Assembly: GCA_012521525.1 (NCBI GenBank)
Contig: JAAYMG010000357.1
Location: 1 to 11,567, forward strand
Direction: 5' to 3'
DNA length: 11,567 nt
Source of the DNA: Clostridiales bacterium
Lineage (GTDB): Bacteria > Bacillota > Clostridia > Oscillospirales > JAAYOS01
Shown here: piece by piece, positions 1-7,462 of the stretch
How the letters are laid out: each line of letters opens with the position of its first letter
How positions within the stretch are numbered: the first letter of the stretch is position 1
Translations under genes and position numbers: made by a program
Notes under the pieces: generated by a model
Told to the model about the DNA's origin: nothing
The model's input: the letters and a program-made list of their open reading frames with translations, nothing else
Database searches by the model: none

Positions 1-186
1 ACTATATTTTACCGAGGTATGAGCTTTGGCTCAACTCCTTTTTACACCATTATATAGACTTAATCCATAACATCTATAACATCACAAAAACTACACATAT
101 ATCTTCATATAACTTGCTTGTAACGAGCATGAGTTTGCCTGGCATCATCCGGCATATTCTTTGATTACAGGCAATGTTCGCTCAAA
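1..186. other. AT-rich non-coding flank
   Basis: No open reading frame with a believable ribosome binding site is visible here on either strand. A short hairpin (TGAGC-TTTG-GCTCA, 20-33) is followed five bases later by five Ts (39-43). It could be a weak plus-strand terminator for a gene lying left of the window, but a 5-bp stem is poor support. The rest is AT-rich and carries nothing I can name. Confidence 0.4.
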
Positions 187-220
187 AGCGGCCTTTTCTG
201 ATCGGAAAGGCCGCTCTTTT
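187..220 (+). terminator. Hairpin terminator, possibly bidirectional
   Basis: A perfect 10-bp inverted repeat (AGCGGCCTTT at 187-196, AAAGGCCGCT at 206-215) encloses a 9-base loop and is followed by CTTTTA. On the minus strand the stem is followed by TTTTG. It could stop transcription of a plus-strand gene left of the window, or back up the terminator of the minus-strand hydrolase. Confidence 0.6.
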
Positions 221-250
221 ACAAGTATGAATATATATTGCCATATTATA

Positions 251-281
251 GAAAAGCAATCAGGGTTTGATCCCTGATTGC
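251..281 (-). terminator. Rho-independent terminator of the GH3 gene
   Basis: A perfect 10-bp stem (GCAATCAGGG at 256-265 with CCCTGATTGC at 272-281) has a 6-base loop. Read on the minus strand it is followed at once by TTTTCTATAAT. It lies 48 bases beyond the stop codon of the hydrolase at 329, the right place and direction to end that transcript. Confidence 0.8.
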
Positions 282-328
282 CATATGAATTTCCGTCTTG
301 GATACCTTGACATGAGCCGGGCGGATTG

Positions 329-2404
329 TCAAAGATCGATCGTTCCGGCTAGAAGGTCTTCATCCGCCGATGATGAGCCAATATAAACCTCGTATTTCAT
401 ATGTTCAAGCTCAAATGCCGCAGTTTTCGGATCATACCATTTAAGTTTTTCTGTCGGGCACTCGATTTCAACTTCGGCAGCTTCCCCGGGATGCAAAGAG
501 ACGCGTCTGAAGCCTCTAAGCGACTTGACCGGTCTGTCCACGGCAGAGTTTCTGAAACCCACATAAAGTTGCACGACTTCGTCCCCGGCCATTTTACCGG
601 TGTTCTTTACGGTGCACCTTGCCAGGATCTTATCGTTTTCAACTCTGAACACAGGATCCGAATACTCAAAAGTGGTGTATGACATACCGAAACCGTAAGG
701 TCTCAGGGGCTTTTTGCCCTCCTTATCAAGTTTCGCATATCCGTGATAGTAGTCATACCACTGGTTTTTTGCATCCCAGTTGATCTTCGGCAGGTCGCTT
801 TCCTCATACGGGATGACAAACGGGATCTTGCCGGAAGGATTTACGTCGCCAAATATGATCTCGGCTATTGCTGTTCCTCCCTCCTGCCCGGGATAGTAAG
901 CCATGAGCACGGAGCTGACTTTGTCGATCCACTCTGTCATCATTATCATATTGCCGCCTATTAGAACGACCGCCGAGTTTTTGTTTTCAGGTGCGATCTC
1001 ATTTATCAGGTCAAGCTCGTCGGCGTGCAGCCCAAGGCCGTTTACGCGGTCTCCGCCTATTGCTCCGGTATAGCTGTCCTGACCCCGAGGGCTGACATAT
1101 TCACCCTCGTCGGAGTGATCGTAACCGAGAACGAATATAACTGCGTCTGCCTCTCGTGCATTCTCCTTTGCGGTTTCTATGTCGCTGCCGTCGAAATATA
1201 TGAATTCCGCATCGGGCGCGATCTTGCGGAGGCCTTCAAGCGGTGTGACAACGTAAGCGGGATATACGCGGCTCGACCCGTGGTCGCCGATATTCGCTTT
1301 ATCTGCCAACTTTCCGACAACTGCGACCTTCTTCGTTTTCTTCCTGTCCAGGGGAAGGACGCCGTCATTTTTCAGCAGCGTGATCCCCTCGCGTGCAGCC
1401 TTCAGGGCCAGTTCAATGTGTTCTTTGCAGCCGATCACGTCTTCGCCGTAGCTTTTGCCGCTCGACGCATGGGCTTCTTCAAAAGCAAGTATCGTACGGA
1501 CGATCCTCAGCGCCGCTTCATTTATTCTCTCTTCCGGCACCAGTCCTTCCTTCACGGCTTCGACCAGCTTATCACCAAAATAATACGTCCAGCACATCTC
1601 TATATCCATGCCGCCATTTGCCGCATCTGCCGTGTCCTTGATACCGTGGATGAAGTCGCTTATGACGAAGCCGTCAAAGTCCCATTCCTCTTTGAGGACC
1701 TTCCTGAGAAGGTAGTCGCTGTGCCCGCAGTGGACACCCTTGTAAAGGTTGTAGGCGCTCATGATGCTGGCTGCACCGGCGTCGATGCACTCCTTGAAGT
1801 GCGGCAGATATACTTCCCGTTCGGTGCGTCTGTCGCAATCCACGCTGCACTTGAAGCGACTGATCTCCATGGAGTTGAAGGCGTAGTGCTTGACACAGGC
1901 AATCACGTTTTCGTCCTGTACGCCACGGGTAAGGGCTGCGCCCATTTGACCGATGGCAAAGCTGTCCTCACCGTAGGTTTCCTGGCTGCGTCCCCAGCCC
2001 GGGTTGATTGGAAGGTTTATGCAGACGCCGCCGAAGAAGTTTCCGCCGTAGGCCCTGATCTCACGGCCTATGGCCCTGCCTATCTCCTCTTCAAGTTCGG
2101 TATCGAAGGTCGCGCCGCGCAGCATCGAGACAGGGAAGCAAGTGCTCTTGCCTGTACCGCAAACCACTCCGCGCGGGCCGTCACAGAACAGGACAGGAGG
2201 GATCCCGAGCCTCTTGTTTCCTCCCGCTCCATAGGGGACATGGTTGTAATGCACTGCAGGGTCACTGGCAGACATTATCCCGCCCAGATCCGAAGGTTTC
2301 ATCCAGCCGCTCATAAGATAGACTTTCTCTTCGAGGCTCATCTGTGAAACGAGTTGCTTTGCTTTGTCCGTAAATTGCAAGCGGTACTCTTTCGTACACT
2401 TCAT
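329..2404 (-). CDS. GH3 family beta-glycosidase (beta-xylosidase or beta-glucosidase), intracellular
   Basis: The 691-residue product has the GH3 layout: an N-terminal catalytic barrel (about 20-310), an alpha/beta sandwich (about 335-535) and a fibronectin III-like C-terminal domain (about 590-680). D250 in GFVISDF is the expected nucleophile, and VKHYAF (171-176) carries the conserved substrate-binding Lys-His pair. The acid/base residue is probably E433 or E435 in DEGEY, which is separated from a GDR motif (451-453) by an insertion. There is no signal peptide, so it should act in the cytoplasm on imported oligosaccharides. The ATG at 2404 is preferred because GGAGGT lies 8 bases upstream; an in-frame ATG 27 codons earlier (2485) has no such site and would add a sequence unlike the family start. 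Xylose genes nearby favour beta-xylosidase, but the sequence alone does not separate this from beta-glucosidase. Confidence 0.9.
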   Translation of the reverse strand: MKCTKEYRLQFTDKAKQLVSQMSLEEKVYLMSGWMKPSDLGGIMSASDPAVHYNHVPYGAGGNKRLGIPPVLFCDGPRGVVCGTGKSTCFPVSMLRGATFDTELEEEIGRAIGREIRAYGGNFFGGVCINLPINPGWGRSQETYGEDSFAIGQMGAALTRGVQDENVIACVKHYAFNSMEISRFKCSVDCDRRTEREVYLPHFKECIDAGAASIMSAYNLYKGVHCGHSDYLLRKVLKEEWDFDGFVISDFIHGIKDTADAANGGMDIEMCWTYYFGDKLVEAVKEGLVPEERINEAALRIVRTILAFEEAHASSGKSYGEDVIGCKEHIELALKAAREGITLLKNDGVLPLDRKKTKKVAVVGKLADKANIGDHGSSRVYPAYVVTPLEGLRKIAPDAEFIYFDGSDIETAKENAREADAVIFVLGYDHSDEGEYVSPRGQDSYTGAIGGDRVNGLGLHADELDLINEIAPENKNSAVVLIGGNMIMMTEWIDKVSSVLMAYYPGQEGGTAIAEIIFGDVNPSGKIPFVIPYEESDLPKINWDAKNQWYDYYHGYAKLDKEGKKPLRPYGFGMSYTTFEYSDPVFRVENDKILARCTVKNTGKMAGDEVVQLYVGFRNSAVDRPVKSLRGFRRVSLHPGEAAEVEIECPTEKLKWYDPKTAAFELEHMKYEVYIGSSSADEDLLAGTIDL

Positions 2405-2464
2405 AGTCAAAGACCTCCATACAAGTTGAACACATAAAAAGATGTGAATGACCTGTGATCTTGC

Positions 2465-2494
2465 ATTATGTGCACGTGCACTCAATTAAGTAAC
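2465..2494 (-). promoter_or_regulatory. Possible proximal promoter of the GH3 gene
   Basis: On the minus strand, a CATAAT -10 hexamer (2470-2465) lies 18 bases from a poor -35 (GTTACT, 2494-2489). The palindromic operator fills most of the spacer, a classic position for LacI-type repression. The leader would be about 55 bases. The weak -35 keeps confidence low. Confidence 0.35.
2470..2481. promoter_or_regulatory. LacI-type operator candidate 1 (GH3 side)
   Basis: GTGCACGTGCAC is a perfect 12-bp palindrome with the central CG typical of LacI-family operators. It lies 66 bases upstream of the GH3 start codon. A near-identical copy lies on the regulator side of the same gap (2764-2775). Confidence 0.6.
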
Positions 2495-2523
2495 GATTAG
2501 CGGGAAGGGTACAGTTGCATCCC

Positions 2524-2534
2524 GGCATTATGCC
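2524..2534. other. Short perfect palindrome in the divergent control region
   Basis: GGCAT-T-ATGCC is an 11-base odd palindrome between the two possible GH3 promoters. It differs from the GTGCAC operators, so it may be a site for another protein, a small RNA hairpin in the GH3 leader, or chance. Confidence 0.3.
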
Positions 2535-2599
2535 TGTCCTGATATTTTACTTCTAAATAACAAGATCGGGTTATCATCCTGGTATATAAATCTAAGTTT

Positions 2600-2628
2600 A
2601 CAATACCATTTGCAGCTTTAAATGTCAA
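2600..2628 (-). promoter_or_regulatory. Distal sigma-A promoter of the GH3 gene
   Basis: On the minus strand a perfect TTGACA (2628-2623) is followed by a 17-base spacer and TATTGT (2605-2600). The spacer ends in TGG, giving an extended -10. The leader would be about 190 bases, placing operator 1 inside the transcribed region. Confidence 0.55.
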
Positions 2629-2630
2629 TG

Positions 2631-2638
2631 AAGCGCTT
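2631..2638. promoter_or_regulatory. AAGCGCTT operator-like palindrome
   Basis: This 8-bp palindrome with a central CG sits two bases upstream of the distal GH3 -35 element. It matches the core of LacI/CcpA-family sites (AANCGNTT), but the flanking bases do not fit the full cre consensus, so a CcpA site is only a weak possibility. Confidence 0.3.
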
Positions 2639-2714
2639 GTGATCATGAACCGATGTGAAAAATCTGCCTGATTATATACAGCCGGAATATATACTTGATC
2701 TCATGCATATCAAA

Positions 2715-2743
2715 TTGACAATGAGAATCTATTTTGCTATCAT
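2715..2743 (+). promoter_or_regulatory. Sigma-A promoter of the LacI-type regulator gene
   Basis: A perfect TTGACA (2715-2720), a 17-base spacer and TATCAT (2738-2743) form a strong promoter, with an extended -10 TGC just before the -10. Transcription should start near 2750, about 15 bases before operator 2. Confidence 0.75.
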
Positions 2744-2763
2744 AAACCATGAAATCATATATG

Positions 2764-2775
2764 GTGCACGAGCAC
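2764..2775. promoter_or_regulatory. LacI-type operator candidate 2 (regulator side)
   Basis: GTGCACGAGCAC matches operator 1 at 11 of 12 positions. It lies just downstream of the predicted start of transcription of the regulator gene and 41 bases before its ATG. That position suits autorepression. Confidence 0.6.
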
Positions 2776-2816
2776 AAGCTTGATATCGAAAGATGCTGAC
2801 AATGGCGGAGGTATCT

Positions 2817-3854
2817 ATGTCAGTCACGATAAAAAAGATAGCCGAACTGAGCGGAGTTTCGCGCGGCACGGTGGACAGGGTGCTCAACAATCGCGGCAAT
2901 GTACATCCGGAAACCGCCGAGCGGGTACGCAAAGTTGCGCAGCAGTTGGGGTATTCGCCCAATTTGGCGGGCAAGGCGCTCGCGGTCCGCAAGAAGTCAC
3001 CGCTTTTCGGAGTCATATTGCCGTCGGAGGGAAACGCCTTCTTCGACGACGTGATCGCAGGGATACGAAATGCGGAAGCCGAGCTTCGGGATTTCGGCGT
3101 CAGAGTTGAAATCAGGACTATGAGGGGGTTCGATCCGACCCGCCAGCTAAAGCTGATAGAGGAGTTCGAGGACAGGATAAGCATGCTGCTGCTGGTCCCG
3201 ATCAATGATGTCAGGATCGCCGAGAAGATCGGCTCGCTCAAGGAGAAGGGCATACCCACGATCGCCCTGAACACCGATATCGAAAACAGCTCCAGGTTGT
3301 GTTATGTGGGCAGCGACTACAAAAAAAGCGGCGAGATAGCATGCGGTATCATGGCCCTTCTGACCGGGGGAAGGGCGAACTTCGGTATAGCCACAGGATC
3401 GTTCAGGATGCTGGGACACAGCCAGCGGATAGCAGGGTTTCACTCGGTGATGAAGGCAAGGTACCCGGGATTGAAGATGCTGGACATCATAGAGACCAAT
3501 GACGACGACATCCAGGCATACGAAGAGACCTGCAGGATGCTGCGAAACCACCCGGATATGGACGCGATCTTCATAGTAGCTGGCGGTGTCTACGGTGTTT
3601 GCAGGGCGGTGATCCGCAGCGGGTATGAGGAGCGGATGACCATAGTTTCCTTTGACGACATCCCGACCACGGTGGAGATGGTGGAACGGGGGATAATAAA
3701 GGCGACTATTTGCCAGCAGCCTGTAGCCCAGGGTTACCTCGCGGTAAGGAAGGCGTTTGACTATTATATCAGCGGAGCTGAGCCTGAAACAGACCGTTTC
3801 ATATTGGGAAACGAAATCAAGATCCGCGAAAGCCTGGTCGATATAGACAAGTAA
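2817..3854 (+). CDS. LacI-family transcriptional regulator
   Basis: The 345-residue product begins with a typical LacI helix-turn-helix (residues 3-25, TIKKIAELSGVSRGTVDRVL) and hinge (about 48-60, with L55 in the place of the minor-groove leucine). A periplasmic-binding-protein-like sugar-sensing domain follows (about 62-340) and looks closer to the ribose/xylose-binding type than to LacI itself. The ATG at 2817 is chosen because GGAGG lies 5 bases upstream and the LacI fold starts at once; in-frame ATGs at 2793 and 2802 would add up to 8 residues. It probably represses itself and the divergent GH3 gene through the paired palindromes on either side. The inducer is not visible; xylose or a xylo-oligosaccharide is the inference from the neighbours. 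The reductase gene follows after 15 bases and is probably co-transcribed. Confidence 0.92.
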   Translation: MSVTIKKIAELSGVSRGTVDRVLNNRGNVHPETAERVRKVAQQLGYSPNLAGKALAVRKKSPLFGVILPSEGNAFFDDVIAGIRNAEAELRDFGVRVEIRTMRGFDPTRQLKLIEEFEDRISMLLLVPINDVRIAEKIGSLKEKGIPTIALNTDIENSSRLCYVGSDYKKSGEIACGIMALLTGGRANFGIATGSFRMLGHSQRIAGFHSVMKARYPGLKMLDIIETNDDDIQAYEETCRMLRNHPDMDAIFIVAGGVYGVCRAVIRSGYEERMTIVSFDDIPTTVEMVERGIIKATICQQPVAQGYLAVRKAFDYYISGAEPETDRFILGNEIKIRESLVDIDK

Positions 3855-3869
3855 TAAGGAGACAAAGGT

Positions 3870-4379
3870 ATGGAGTTACATCAAACAGTTTATCCGGAAA
3901 ACAAGAAGGAACTTTATGAACTGCTGACAAGGCAGTTGAAGGCACTTACCGACGGCGAGAGATTCTACCTTCCGAATTTGAGCAACGCCGCGGCACTGCT
4001 TTTCAATGCTCTTAGGGATATAAACTGGGCAGGATTCTACCTGATGCACGGCGGGGAACTCGTGCTCGGACCGTTCCAGGGGAAAACTGCCTGCATCCGC
4101 ATTGCTGTGGGCAAAGGGGTTTGCGGGACGGCAGTGGCCGAAAACATGACGCAGGTAGTACCGGATGTACACAAATTTCCGGGTCATATAGCATGCGACA
4201 GCGCATCGAACTCGGAGATCGTGGTCCCGTTGCGGGCAGGCGGAAAGGTGATAGGAGTGCTCGACATAGACAGCCCGCTGTTTGATCGCTTTGACGGGGA
4301 GGACAGATCGGGGCTCGAAGCCTTCGTAAAAGTCCTCGAGGACGCCTGTGATTTTGAAAATACGGCGATCATACTTTGA
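3870..4379 (+). CDS. msrC: Free methionine-(R)-sulfoxide reductase, GAF-fold (MsrC/YebR type)
   Basis: The 169-residue product is a single GAF domain with family marks: NWAGFY (52-57), three cysteines C75, C85 and C109, and LDIDSP (131-136). In the E. coli enzyme the matching residues are Cys84, Cys94 and Cys118, and E116 and D134 fall where its substrate-binding acids lie. C109 should be the catalytic residue, recycled by disulfide exchange and then thioredoxin. The enzyme reduces free methionine-R-sulfoxide in the cytoplasm as part of oxidative repair. AAGGAG ends 8 bases before the ATG. It lies 15 bases behind the LacI-type regulator with no terminator between, so the two likely share a promoter. 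No link to sugar use is known to me; the pairing may be a matter of position only. Confidence 0.88.
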   Translation: MELHQTVYPENKKELYELLTRQLKALTDGERFYLPNLSNAAALLFNALRDINWAGFYLMHGGELVLGPFQGKTACIRIAVGKGVCGTAVAENMTQVVPDVHKFPGHIACDSASNSEIVVPLRAGGKVIGVLDIDSPLFDRFDGEDRSGLEAFVKVLEDACDFENTAIIL

Positions 4380-4386
4380 TCATGCC

Positions 4387-4428
4387 GCAGACTCAGTTGC
4401 AGATTCCATCAATTGCAGACTGATTGCA
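4387..4428 (+). repeat. Imperfect direct repeat, GCAGACT-N-TTGCA, in xylA leader
   Basis: GCAGACTCAGTTGCA (4387-4401) recurs as GCAGACTGATTGCA (4415-4428), a 28-base period. The same stretch contains an inverted repeat (TCAGTTGCA at 4393-4401 against TGCAGACTGA at 4414-4423, one bulged base). No T-run follows, so it is not a convincing terminator; a protein-binding region is possible. Confidence 0.45.
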
Positions 4429-4446
4429 TATCCAACATTTACTGTA

Positions 4447-4476
4447 AGACGGTGCATACCCTTAGACGATGCATAC
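4447..4476 (+). repeat. Direct repeat, AGACGRTGCATAC twice, in xylA leader
   Basis: AGACGGTGCATAC (4447-4459) and AGACGATGCATAC (4464-4476) differ at one base and are offset by 17 bases. Paired direct repeats upstream of a sugar operon are typical of activator sites (AraC/XylR-like), but no such regulator is encoded in the window. Confidence 0.5.
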
Positions 4477-4490
4477 ATAAACAGTATCTT
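4463..4490 (+). promoter_or_regulatory. Possible promoter of xylAB
   Basis: TAGACG (4463-4468) and TATCTT (4485-4490), 16 bases apart, each match the sigma-A hexamers only moderately. The second AGACG direct repeat overlaps the -35. A weak promoter overlapped by repeats would fit an activated operon. Read-through from the upstream genes is also possible. Confidence 0.3.
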
Positions 4491-4582
4491 ATCCGGTTGA
4501 CCGAATCAGGCCGCAAAGAGCAACAGATTTCAGAACACCTGGCGGAAATTACTAAACCAATTCAATATAAGGAGGATTTTTG

Positions 4583-5896
4583 ATGAGCTACTTTGAGTCG
4601 ATACCAAAAATCAGGTATGAAGGTCCGGGCAGCAAGAACCCACTGGCTTTTAAGTTCTACGATCCCGACCGCGTGATCCTAGGCAAACCGATGCGTGAAC
4701 ACCTGCCGTTTTCGATGGCATGGTGGCACAATCTCGGCGCGGCCGGAACCGACATGTTCGGCAGGGACACGGCTGACAAGTCATTCGGTGCAAAGCCCGG
4801 TACGATGGAGCACGCAAGAGCAAAAGTGGATGCCGGATTCGAATTCATGGAAAAGCTAGGCATAGAGTATTTCTGCTTCCACGATGTGGACCTTGTCCCG
4901 GAAGCTGATACTATCGCCGAAACGAACGCCCGCCTTGACGAAATCAGCGACTATATTCTCGAAAAGATGAAGCAGACCGGCATAAAGTGCCTTTGGGGGA
5001 CCGCAAACCTGTTCAGCAATCCAAGATATATGAACGGTGCCGGCACATCCAATTCGGCAGACGTTTTCGCATTTGCCGCCGCGCAAGTCAAGAAGGCCCT
5101 TGACATCACCGTCAAGTTGGGCGGACGCGGATATGTGTTCTGGGGCGGAAGGGAAGGCTATGAGAATCTCCTGAACACCGACATGAAGCTTGAACTTGAC
5201 AATATCGCAAGGCTTATGAAGATGGCGGTGGAATATGGCCGCAAGATCGGGTTCGAGGGCGACTTCCTTATAGAGCCGAAGCCGAAGGAACCAATGAAGC
5301 ACCAGTATGACTTTGACACAGCTACGGCGATCGGATTCCTTCGTCAGTACGGCCTTGACAAAGACTTCAAGATCAACATCGAGGCAAACCATGCGACACT
5401 TGCGGGACACACATTCCGTCACGAGCTGCGTGTGGCTGCCATAAACGGCATGCTCGGAAGCATCGACGCAAACCAGGGCGATCTCCTTCTGGGCTGGGAT
5501 ACCGACGAGTTCCCGTTCGATGTGTATGAGACCACGATGTGCATGTATGAAGTCCTGAAAGCCGGCGGGCTCCGGGGAGGACTCAACTTCGACGCAAAAA
5601 ACCGCCGTTCATCCAATACTGTCGAGGACATGTTCTACGGATTCATACTGGGTATGGACAGTTTTGCGCTCGGGCTTATCAAGGCTGCCGCCATTATAGA
5701 AGACGGGCGAATCGACAAGTTTGTTGAAGAAAGATATTCAAGCTATAAAACCGGCATAGGAGCTAAAATCGTATCCGGAGAAGCGACACTTGAGGAGCTT
5801 GCGGAATATGCAGAGAAACTCGGCAAGCCTGAAGATCCCGGCTCCGGCCGCATAGAGTACCTGGAGAGCATCGTCAACTCCATACTGTTCGGGTGA
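4583..5896 (+). CDS. xylA: Xylose isomerase (class II)
   Basis: This enzyme converts D-xylose to D-xylulose in the cytoplasm, using two divalent metal ions. The 437-residue length is standard for class II. The ring-opening pair H100/D103 lies in FHDVD, and VFWGGREGYE (185-194) is the family signature. The metal ligands all appear present: E231 and K233 (EPKPKEP), E267 and H270 (IEANH), D295 (SIDAN), D306 and D308 (WDTDEFP), and D338. The ATG at 4583 has GGAGG 7 bases upstream; the TTG directly before it is an unlikely start. It is followed after 5 bases by xylB, so the two form an operon. A tetrameric enzyme is expected from the family. Nothing suggests damage. Confidence 0.98.
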   Translation: MSYFESIPKIRYEGPGSKNPLAFKFYDPDRVILGKPMREHLPFSMAWWHNLGAAGTDMFGRDTADKSFGAKPGTMEHARAKVDAGFEFMEKLGIEYFCFHDVDLVPEADTIAETNARLDEISDYILEKMKQTGIKCLWGTANLFSNPRYMNGAGTSNSADVFAFAAAQVKKALDITVKLGGRGYVFWGGREGYENLLNTDMKLELDNIARLMKMAVEYGRKIGFEGDFLIEPKPKEPMKHQYDFDTATAIGFLRQYGLDKDFKINIEANHATLAGHTFRHELRVAAINGMLGSIDANQGDLLLGWDTDEFPFDVYETTMCMYEVLKAGGLRGGLNFDAKNRRSSNTVEDMFYGFILGMDSFALGLIKAAAIIEDGRIDKFVEERYSSYKTGIGAKIVSGEATLEELAEYAEKLGKPEDPGSGRIEYLESIVNSILFG

Positions 5897-5901
5897 GCAT
5901 C

Positions 5902-7425
5902 ATGAAGTATCTGCTTGGAATCGATCTTGGTACCAGCGGGACCAAGACTGTATTGTTTGACGTGACGGGTGCGGCCATAGCTTCATCGACTGTGGAGTAC
6001 CCCATGTACCAGCCGCAAAACGGTTGGGCAGAGCAGGATCCTGAGGACTGGATAAATGCTGCGTTCGAGACTATCCGAGCAGTCCTGGCTAAATCGGGCA
6101 TCGATCCGAAAGATATCGCCGGTATAGGCATCTCAGGACAGATGCACGGTCTTGTGATGCTTGACGAGCCAAACAGGCCGCTCCGGCGGAGCATAATTTG
6201 GTGCGATCAGCGGACTGCGGCCGAATGCGAGGAGATCCATGCCCGGGTGGGAAAGGACAGGCTTATCGAAATAACGGCAAATCCCGCCCTTACCGGTTTT
6301 ACCGCATCGAAGATACTTTGGGTCCGCAACAATGAGCCCGAAATCTACGCTAAATGCAGGCATATCCTGCTTCCGAAAGACTACTTGAGGTTCCGCCTGA
6401 CCGGGGAGTATGCGACCGAAGTATCCGACGCAAGCGGGATGCAGCTGCTGGATGTTCCGAACCGCCGTTGGTCCGATGAAGTGTTGCAGGCACTGGAAAT
6501 CGACCCGGCTTTCCTCGGAAAGGTGTATGAGTCGGTTGAAATAACCGGGTATGTCACGGAAGAAGCCGCGCAAGCTACCGGCCTTGCGGTATCTACGCCT
6601 GTTGTCGGCGGGGCGGGAGATAACGCGGCAGCAGCTGTCGGTACAGGTGTTGTCACTGACGGAAGCGCATTCACGACCATCGGGACGAGCGGCGTAGTCT
6701 ATGCACATACAAGTAACATTTCGATAGACAAAAAAGGCCGTGTCCACACATTCTGCTGCGCCGTTCCCGGTGCATGGCATGTAATGGGTGTTACACAGGG
6801 AGCAGGTCTCTCGCTGCAGTGGTTCCGTAACAACTTCTGCAGTGTGGAAATCGAAGAGGCAAAGAAACGCGGTGTAGATCCATATGTGGTAATGGACGAG
6901 AAAGCGGCAGAGGTCCCGGTGGGAGCAAACCGGCTGCTATATCTCCCATACCTGATGGGTGAGAGGACTCCGCACCTTGACCCCGATTGCAGAGGCGTTT
7001 TCTTTGGGCTTTCGGCCATCCACACCCGCAAAGACATGATCCGTGCGGTCATGGAGGGAGTAACATACTCCCTGAAAGACTGTTACGACATACTTAAAGA
7101 AATGGGTGTTGAATTCAGCGAGATGTATGCCTGCGGAGGCGGCGGGACCAGCCCCCTCTGGCGCCAGATGATGGCCGACGTTTACGGCTGCCCGGTGCGT
7201 ACGGTCCGGTCAAAGGAGGGTCCGGCTCTGGGAGCAGCGATCCTTGCGGCGGTCGGTACGGGATTGTATCCGGATGTAAAAACCGCATGCGATGCCATGG
7301 TCAAGTCGAATCCGCAGCAGGATCCGATCCCCGAAAACACGGCGAAGTATGCTGAGTACCACAAGCTCTATCAAAGCCTCTACATTTCACTGAAGGACAG
7401 ATATAAAGAACTGGCAGCACTATGA
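5902..7425 (+). CDS. xylB: Xylulokinase (FGGY carbohydrate kinase)
   Basis: The product (507 residues from the ATG) phosphorylates D-xylulose with ATP to give xylulose 5-phosphate, feeding the pentose phosphate pathway. Both FGGY-kinase domains are present: the first phosphate-binding loop is IDLGTSGTK (7-15), ISGQMHGLV (78-85) is the xylulokinase substrate-side motif, D240 in GAGDNAAAAVG is the predicted catalytic base, and CGGGGTSPLW (411-420) is the second nucleotide-binding motif. The ATG at 5902 is preferred because GGGTGAG lies just upstream and the protein then starts MKYLLGIDLG. A GTG at 5893, overlapping the xylA stop codon by four bases, is the alternative. Spacing to xylA suggests tight co-expression, and a strong terminator follows. 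Confidence 0.97.
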   Translation: MKYLLGIDLGTSGTKTVLFDVTGAAIASSTVEYPMYQPQNGWAEQDPEDWINAAFETIRAVLAKSGIDPKDIAGIGISGQMHGLVMLDEPNRPLRRSIIWCDQRTAAECEEIHARVGKDRLIEITANPALTGFTASKILWVRNNEPEIYAKCRHILLPKDYLRFRLTGEYATEVSDASGMQLLDVPNRRWSDEVLQALEIDPAFLGKVYESVEITGYVTEEAAQATGLAVSTPVVGGAGDNAAAAVGTGVVTDGSAFTTIGTSGVVYAHTSNISIDKKGRVHTFCCAVPGAWHVMGVTQGAGLSLQWFRNNFCSVEIEEAKKRGVDPYVVMDEKAAEVPVGANRLLYLPYLMGERTPHLDPDCRGVFFGLSAIHTRKDMIRAVMEGVTYSLKDCYDILKEMGVEFSEMYACGGGGTSPLWRQMMADVYGCPVRTVRSKEGPALGAAILAAVGTGLYPDVKTACDAMVKSNPQQDPIPENTAKYAEYHKLYQSLYISLKDRYKELAAL

Positions 7426-7462
7426 ATGTCTTAACTGATCAATATTTGTAAGTAACATATAG

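Noticed and set aside
1025..2347. A 440-codon open frame on the plus strand, opposite the GH3 gene
   Set aside because: It mirrors the GH3 coding frame, has no good ribosome binding site, and its product shows no recognisable family pattern, while the minus-strand product is clearly GH3.
2405..2485. 27-codon upstream extension of the GH3 gene
   Set aside because: The extension covers the operator and likely proximal promoter, lacks a ribosome binding site, and the ATG at 2404 has an ideal one.
2695..2713. TTGAT...ATCAA inverted repeat next to the regulator promoter
   Set aside because: A 5-bp repeat in AT-rich DNA is expected by chance and does not match the paired operators.
4393..4423. 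Bulged hairpin after the reductase gene as a terminator
   Set aside because: The stem has a bulge, a 12-base loop and no T-run, so it does not look like an intrinsic terminator.
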